The notes under the pieces are model-generated. The model was not told the origin of the DNA. It worked only from the letters and a program-made list of their open reading frames with translations, and made no database searches. A stretch of 11,128 nucleotides of DNA from positions 1 through 11,128 of the forward strand of contig CATPAM010000033.1 of the NCBI GenBank assembly GCA_955651735.1, given 5' to 3'. Of this stretch, positions 7,711 to 11,128 are shown in pieces (position 1 is the stretch's first letter; every line of letters begins with the position of its first letter). Source of the DNA: Candidatus Acidiferrales bacterium (lineage in GTDB: Bacteria > Acidobacteriota > Terriglobia > Acidiferrales > UBA7541). The position numbers and the translations under genes are program-made.

Positions 7711-7933
7711 GGTAAGCGTTTTTGCTAGGTTGGCGAGCAACCCAGGTTGGATGCCTCGTATCGCTAAAGTAGCACAATACAATGCCGCACCTCGAAGCCA
7801 TATACTTGGATGACCCGGCCGCCGCCCACGATTCAGGAATACCGTCCGCCAGGGCGTTAGGGTACGTGGCAATTTGCGCAGCATTATCGAAGCATGTGTG
7901 CCGCGTCAGGCGCGGAACAGGTAAGCTAACGGA

Positions 7934-8479
7934 ATGCGGACCCTACCCGACCATCTTCGCAAAGGCATGAAGCTGGTGATTATCGGCTGTCATCCCACGG
8001 AATCGTCGGTGCGCGTGGGGCACTACTATGCCGGGCGCGATAACGAGTTTTGGCCGCTGATTTTTGAGGGTGGCGTGGTGCCGGAGCCATTTGACTATCG
8101 CGATGACAAGCGCGTGATCGAGTTTGGCATCGGGCTTACGGATTTGGTGAAGCGCCCATCGAAAACGGCGACGGAGCTTGCGCGCGAGGATTTTGCGGAA
8201 GGGCGCATCGTGTTGTCGCAGAAGCTGGAGGAGTTTGCGCCGCGTGTCGTGGCTTTTAATGGCAAGATGACCTACGAATTGTTTGCGCAGAGAAAATGCA
8301 AGTTCGGATTACAGAAGGAATCCTTGTATGGCGCGCGCGTATACGTGCTGCCGGCAACGCCAGGGCCCGACATGAAAAGCAAGAGTGAAAAGCTGCAGCA
8401 TTTCCGCAAATTGGCGCAACTGGTGAAGCGCGTGGAGAAAGAGCGCGAGAGCGGCGCGCAGGTGACGGAGCACGCATGA
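7934..8479 (+). CDS. Mug/TDG-like mismatch-specific DNA glycosylase
   Basis: Uracil-DNA glycosylase superfamily member of 181 residues, expected to remove uracil or thymine from G:U/G:T mismatches or other deaminated bases, starting base-excision repair. Seen motifs: MRTLPDHLRKG at the N-terminus, GCHPTESS at 18-25 (motif 1), GHYYAGRDNEFWPL at 29-42, GIGLTDLVKRPS at 65-76, FNGK at 108-111, and LPATPGPD at 139-146 (motif 2). In E. coli Mug, motif 1 is GINPG with a catalytic Asn, and motif 2 is NPSG. Here the Asn position holds His20, so activity or base preference may differ. ATG 7934 keeps the conserved N-terminal segment; the internal ATG at 7967 would remove it. The gene overlaps the following hydratase/isomerase by ATGA, so the two are translated together despite unrelated roles. 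Confidence 0.82.
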   Translation: MRTLPDHLRKGMKLVIIGCHPTESSVRVGHYYAGRDNEFWPLIFEGGVVPEPFDYRDDKRVIEFGIGLTDLVKRPSKTATELAREDFAEGRIVLSQKLEEFAPRVVAFNGKMTYELFAQRKCKFGLQKESLYGARVYVLPATPGPDMKSKSEKLQHFRKLAQLVKRVEKERESGAQVTEHA

Positions 8480-9291
8480 GTTCATCGGCGCAACCAGGGC
8501 AGGAAAATCGCTTCGTTCTGGAAAAGCGCGAAGGCGGCGTGGTCACATTAATCCTGAACCGGCCGGAGCGCATGAATGCGCTCAACAAAGATTTGGTTTT
8601 GGCCCTGAATGATGCATTGACGCGAGTGGAAGCGGACCAGGAAATTAATGTGGTGGTGCTGGCGGGAGCCGGTCGCGCATTTTGCGCGGGCGGCGATCTG
8701 AGCGCGATCGGAAAAGGCCACCAAGAAAATAATGTGAGCGAGCTACAGCCTATTCTGCGTTCGGGGATGCAAGCGGTGCTGAAGATGCGCACCATGCGGC
8801 AGCCGGTGATTGCGGCGGTGCACGGCGCGGCGGCTGGCGCGGGCATGAACATCGCACTGGCCGCGGATCTTCGCGTTGCTTCGGAAGATGCGACATTCGG
8901 GCAGAATTTCGCGAAGGTGGGATTGTTTCCGGATTACGGCGGGACATTTTTTCTGCCGCAGTTGGTGGGGCCGGCGAAAGCGGCGGAACTGTTTTACACC
9001 GGTGACATGATTGATGCGGCGGAGGCGTTGCGGCTGGGCATCGTGAATCGCGTGGTGCCGCTGGCGCAGCTAGAGAGTGAAGTGCGCGCGCTGGCGCAGA
9101 AAATCGCGCAGGGCCCGGCGATTGCGATTCGCGCGGTGAAGCAGACTTTGTTCGGCCGCGACAAAGAAGAGCTCATGGCGCTGCTAAACCTCGAAGTCGA
9201 GCAGCAGATGAAATGCTTTTCCTCCGGAGATTGCGGCGAAGGCATTCGCGCTTTTTTTGAGAAGCGCGCGCCGAAATTCCAGGGCAAGTAG
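8476..9291 (+). CDS. Enoyl-CoA hydratase/isomerase, PaaG-like
   Basis: Crotonase-fold enzyme of 271 residues acting on an acyl-CoA, probably in fatty acid or aromatic acid breakdown. Oxyanion-hole segments are AGAGRAFCAGGDLSAIG at 63-79 and VHGAAAGAGMNIALAADLR at 115-133. The two Glu residues of true hydratases (E144 and E164 of rat crotonase) align here with N125 and F145, so simple hydration is unlikely. Instead, the segment FPDYGGTFFLP at 151-161 places D153 where PaaG-type 2-(1,2-epoxyphenyl)acetyl-CoA isomerases have their catalytic Asp. An isomerase role on a CoA ester therefore fits better. The start ATG overlaps the glycosylase stop (ATGA), with ACGGAG about 5 bases upstream. No other paa genes are present, so the exact substrate is unknown. 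A dehydrogenase-like remnant lies two genes downstream. Confidence 0.87.
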   Translation: MSSSAQPGQENRFVLEKREGGVVTLILNRPERMNALNKDLVLALNDALTRVEADQEINVVVLAGAGRAFCAGGDLSAIGKGHQENNVSELQPILRSGMQAVLKMRTMRQPVIAAVHGAAAGAGMNIALAADLRVASEDATFGQNFAKVGLFPDYGGTFFLPQLVGPAKAAELFYTGDMIDAAEALRLGIVNRVVPLAQLESEVRALAQKIAQGPAIAIRAVKQTLFGRDKEELMALLNLEVEQQMKCFSSGDCGEGIRAFFEKRAPKFQGK

Positions 9292-9335
9292 CTTCGTCTT
9301 TTCCCCAGCAATTTCTCGCATTGCGGTTTCCAGCC

Positions 9336-9341
9336 TATAAT
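9336..9341 (+). promoter_or_regulatory. Possible -10 box before the rhodanese gene
   Basis: A perfect TATAAT lies 30 bases before the rhodanese start. The nearest TTGCGG (9321-9326) is only 9 bases upstream, too close for a -35 box, and nothing better stands at 17 bases. The 80-base gap after the hydratase/isomerase gene makes a separate promoter plausible but unproven. Confidence 0.3.
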
Positions 9342-9371
9342 TGGCCCTAGATTTGAAATGGGGCATCGTGC

Positions 9372-9695
9372 ATGAATGATCTGGAGATTACTCCGGCCGA
9401 GACGAAACAGCGGCTGGACCGCGGCGAATTTGTGCTGCTGGTGGATGTGCGCGAGCCGTGGGAATTTGAAATTTGCCGGATTGCAGGCGCGAAGCTGATT
9501 CTTATGGGCACGATTCCGGCGAATTTGCAGGCGCTGGACACCGATGACGAAGTGATTTGCTACTGCCATCACGGGATGCGCAGCCTGGACGTGGCGGTTT
9601 GGCTGCGCGGCCAGGGAGTGGCGCGCGCGAAATCGCTGTCCGGCGGAATTGATCGCTGGTCGGTGGAGATTGATTCTACCGTTCCACGGTATTAG
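9372..9695 (+). CDS. Single-domain rhodanese-like sulfurtransferase
   Basis: Protein of 107 residues, the normal size for a stand-alone rhodanese of the GlpE/PspE type. It should move sulfane sulfur onto a thiol acceptor, in the cytoplasm since no signal peptide is present. Family landmarks are LVDVREPWEFEICRIAGA at 23-40 and the active-site loop CHHGMRS at 65-71 with catalytic C65 (pattern CxxGxRS). GGIDRWSVEID at 91-101 is the conserved C-terminal helix segment. The ATG at 9372 has a weak GGGG upstream. It lies 80 bases after the hydratase/isomerase and is followed 8 bases later by repeat copy B. The donor and acceptor cannot be told from the context. Confidence 0.9.
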   Translation: MNDLEITPAETKQRLDRGEFVLLVDVREPWEFEICRIAGAKLILMGTIPANLQALDTDDEVICYCHHGMRSLDVAVWLRGQGVARAKSLSGGIDRWSVEIDSTVPRY

Positions 9696-9702
9696 CGCGC
9701 CT

Positions 9703-9764
9703 ACCGCGGCTTGCGCCGCTGGGACGCGCTCTTCGTAGCTCCGGGTAAACTGAAGCGCGCCCCT
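9703..9764 (-). repeat. Dispersed element, copy B, inverted relative to copy A
   Basis: Reading the - strand, it gives GGGCGCGCTTCAGTTTACCC, then GGAGCTACGAAGAGCGCG, then a hairpin GCGGC-GCAA-GCCGC. Positions 9706-9762 match copy A (6790-6846) at 49 of 57 positions in inverted orientation. The hairpin stem is kept while the loop differs. It occupies most of the gap between the rhodanese gene and the truncated dehydrogenase. Confidence 0.75.
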
Positions 9765-9789
9765 ACAACTTCTGCAAGGCGCGCAGCGC

Positions 9790-10434
9790 ATGATGATGAC
9801 CAACGAAATCCAGACCATCGCGGTGATCGGGGCCGGCGACCAGGGGCGCGAGATCGCATTGTCTGTGCTGCTGGCTGGATACCGAACCATTCTCGAGGAC
9901 GTCTCCGAGAATCGGCTGGAGCGGGCTGCTGCGTCGATCTTGAGTAGCGCGAATGTTGGCGCTGAGGCGCGCTCGCGGCTCGTTCTCGCGAGCAAGATCG
10001 AGGAGGCGGTTCGCGAGGCGGATCTCATTGTCGAGGCGGTGGCGGAAGAGATGGAGATGAAGATTGAGATGTTCACCATCTTCGACAAATTTGCGAAACC
10101 CAATGCGATTTTTGCGAGCACCTCGTTTTCGCTTTCGATCGCGGAGTTGGCGGCGGTGACGTTTTGTCCGGAGCGTTGCATCGGCCTGCGCTTTGTTCCC
10201 AGACCTGGGAAAGAGAACGCGCTGGAATTGGTGCGCACGCCGAAGACTTCCGAAGAAACTGTCGCGCGATGCCGCGAGGTCGGCCGGCGCATGGGCAAAG
10301 AAGTCATGGTTACAAGAGAAGCAGGCCCGCACCGGCAAAGTGCCCTTCGTAGCTCAGGACAAGCCAGCGCTACGCGGTCGACTGCCGCTGCGGCGGGGCT
10401 GGAAATCTCGCAGGACGGATTAGCGCCAAAATGA
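9790..10434 (+). pseudogene. Truncated 3-hydroxyacyl-CoA dehydrogenase NAD-binding domain
   Basis: Open frame of 214 residues; full-length short-chain 3-hydroxyacyl-CoA dehydrogenases have about 280-300. Residues 8-178 match the N-terminal NAD-binding domain: AVIGAGDQGREIA at 11-23 (GxGxxG), ILED at 34-37, DLIVEAVAEEMEMK at 78-91 and STSFSLSIAELA at 110-121. The family motif HFFNP, which carries the catalytic His, is replaced by RFVPR (R134-R138); the partner Glu appears kept as E146. Similarity stops at A178, where the family would enter the PGF..NR segment and C-terminal helical domain. The last 36 residues are Ser/Ala/Arg-rich and encoded by repeat-like DNA. It should not work as a dehydrogenase. 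It is either a decayed gene or a NAD-binding pseudoenzyme. The stop overlaps the macro gene by ATGA. Confidence 0.7.
10343..10365 (-). repeat. Dispersed element, copy E, inside the dehydrogenase tail
   Basis: Reading the - strand: GGCTTGT followed by CCTGAGCTACGAAGGG. This matches copy C at 3367-3393 apart from a 4-base gap and one substitution. It starts about 19 bases after the point where dehydrogenase similarity ends. Downstream, the GC-rich stretch at about 10383-10396 (CTGCCGCTGCGGCG) resembles the hairpin arms of copies A and B. Confidence 0.5.
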
Positions 10435-10967
10435 GCCAGCCGAGCCTGAAGGAGATTGCATCGCGAGTGGTGATCCAGCAGGGCGACCTGACGGAGATGG
10501 ATACGGACGCGATTGTGAACGCGGCGAACAATGATCTGGTTCTGGGCGCTGGAGTTGCGGGAGCGATCCGCCGGAAGGGCGGAGATGCGATCCAGCGCGA
10601 ATGCGACGCGATTGGCAGCATCCCGCTGGGATTTGCAGCCATCACTTCTGGCGGCGAGCTCGCGGCCAAGTACGTGATCCATGCGGCGAGCATGGGGCTG
10701 GGCAGCCTGACCACGACGGAGACCTTGCGGCGCTCCACGGCGCATGCGCTGCGGCTGGCGGCGGAGCGCGGATTGAAGACCATTGCTTTCCCGGCTGTCG
10801 GCACGGGCATCGCGGGATTCCCGATGAAGGACTGCGCGGAGATCATGCTGCAGGAGGCGGCGGAGCACCTGCGGAATGGAAGTTCGCTGGAAACCATTTA
10901 TTTTGTATTGTTTGATGAACAGGCTACCGGGATTTTCGAGCGCACTTGGAAGCGCCTGCAAGTCTAA
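10431..10967 (+). CDS. Macro-domain (ADP-ribose-binding) protein
   Basis: Stand-alone macro domain of 178 residues, expected in the cytoplasm to bind ADP-ribose and possibly hydrolyse O-acetyl-ADP-ribose or remove ADP-ribose from proteins or nucleic acids. Ligand motifs are all present: QGDLTEMDTDAIVNAANNDL at 17-36 (GDLT and NAAN), GAGVAGAIRRKGG at 39-51, and FPAVGTGIAGFP at 120-131. In MacroD-type hydrolases the loop reads GVDGAI with a catalytic Asp; here it is GVAGAI (A43), closer to the AF1521-like class, so the activity is uncertain. ATG 10431 overlaps the stop of the truncated dehydrogenase; a GGACGG sits about 12 bases upstream, rather far, so coupling to the upstream frame may matter. 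No ADP-ribosyltransferase or sirtuin gene is near. Confidence 0.9.
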   Translation: MSQPSLKEIASRVVIQQGDLTEMDTDAIVNAANNDLVLGAGVAGAIRRKGGDAIQRECDAIGSIPLGFAAITSGGELAAKYVIHAASMGLGSLTTTETLRRSTAHALRLAAERGLKTIAFPAVGTGIAGFPMKDCAEIMLQEAAEHLRNGSSLETIYFVLFDEQATGIFERTWKRLQV

Positions 10968-11054
10968 GAGCTGGGCTGTATTTAGTGCACCCCGTGGTGA
11001 CGGGAAGTATGCGCAATCGACTGAGGCCACAGGGGATAGAGGATTCGCCACTCA

Positions 11055-11081
11055 GGGCAAGCGGGGCAAGCAGGGTAAAGG
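11055..11081 (+). repeat. Three 9-bp tandem units
   Basis: GGGCAAGCG, GGGCAAGCA and GGGTAAAGG follow each other at 11055-11063, 11064-11072 and 11073-11081. The stretch leads straight into repeat copy F. The region from the macro stop (10967) to here shows no gene. Confidence 0.5.
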
Positions 11082-11082
11082 G

Positions 11083-11128
11083 CCCTTCGAGGCTCCCTTC
11101 GCCCTGCTCAGGGTGAGCAGGGTAAAGG
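11083..11128 (-). repeat. Dispersed element, copy F, running off the window
   Basis: Starts CCCTTCGAGG and CCCTTCGCCC on the + strand, then a perfect 9-bp stem CCCTGCTCA (11102-11110) and TGAGCAGGG (11114-11122) with a GGG loop. On the - strand this reads TTTACCCTG...CCCTGAG...CGAAGGG, like the other copies. The 12-mer GCAGGGTAAAGG occurs at 11070-11081 and again at 11117-11128. The element may continue past the window end. Confidence 0.5.

Noticed and set aside
7711..7884. N-terminal extension of the sigma factor by up to 58 residues
   Set aside because: The extra residues look unlike ECF sigma N-termini, and the protein from TTG 7710 already has the normal family length. The extension would also take up most of the promoter region.
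7711..7933. Replication origin at the skew change
   Set aside because: I looked for DnaA boxes (TTATCCACA-like) and AT-rich stretches in the gap and saw none; no dnaA, dnaN or similar gene is nearby. The skew shift alone is not enough.
8994..11051. A 685-codon open frame on the - strand
   Set aside because: It lies antisense to the end of the hydratase/isomerase gene and to the rhodanese, dehydrogenase remnant and macro genes, all clearly recognisable. Its translation shows no domain and is Arg/Ser/Ala-rich, typical of a shadow frame in GC-rich DNA.
1..11128. Integrated phage, transposon, CRISPR or toxin-antitoxin system
   Set aside because: No integrase, transposase, cas gene, regularly spaced repeat array or toxin-antitoxin pair is recognisable on either strand.

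Overview
This window looks like a chromosomal segment of a GC-rich heterotrophic bacterium, most likely an acidobacterium (Terriglobia-like). That placement is inference. It rests on the single-chain fused alpha/beta 2-oxoacid dehydrogenase E1, the style of the ECF sigma factor, and short CCTGAG...CGAAGGG repeats of a kind I associate with acidobacterial genomes. No rRNA, tRNA, CRISPR array, transposase or phage gene is visible. Twelve protein genes are supported, nine on the + strand and three on the - strand.

Left part (1-3400): a promoter-like TATAAT leads into the fused E1 gene (154-2316). A small zinc-ribbon/PspC membrane protein follows (2423-2767). A DoxX-type membrane protein lies convergent to it on the - strand (2900-3340).

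Middle part (3400-7930): three + strand genes encode a membrane-anchored SH3-domain protein (3591-4655), an NHL-repeat beta-propeller lipoprotein (4777-5772) and an ornithine cyclodeaminase/mu-crystallin family enzyme (5803-6768). Convergent to these is an ECF sigma factor with a small zinc-binding anti-sigma factor (7710 down to 6851), joined by a 4-nt TTGA overlap.

Right part (7934-11128): a Mug/TDG-like DNA glycosylase overlaps a PaaG-like enoyl-CoA hydratase/isomerase (ATGA). Then come a single-domain rhodanese, a truncated 3-hydroxyacyl-CoA dehydrogenase NAD-binding domain that has also lost its catalytic His, and a macro-domain protein that overlaps the truncated gene by ATGA. The hydratase/isomerase and the dehydrogenase remnant suggest a local acyl-CoA theme. 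The glycosylase and macro protein belong to DNA repair and ADP-ribose metabolism, and no single pathway ties them all together.

The most notable unexplained structure is a family of short dispersed elements in nearly every intergenic gap (around 3362, 4714, 6788, 9703, 10343 and 11083). Two copies in opposite orientation match at 49 of 57 positions by hand alignment. One copy appears to supply the ribosome binding site of the lipoprotein gene, and another lies inside the novel tail of the truncated dehydrogenase. Base composition also shifts: the + strand is mainly C-biased in the first 5 kb or so and clearly G-biased after about 7.9 kb, regardless of gene direction. I do not see a convincing new multi-gene system.
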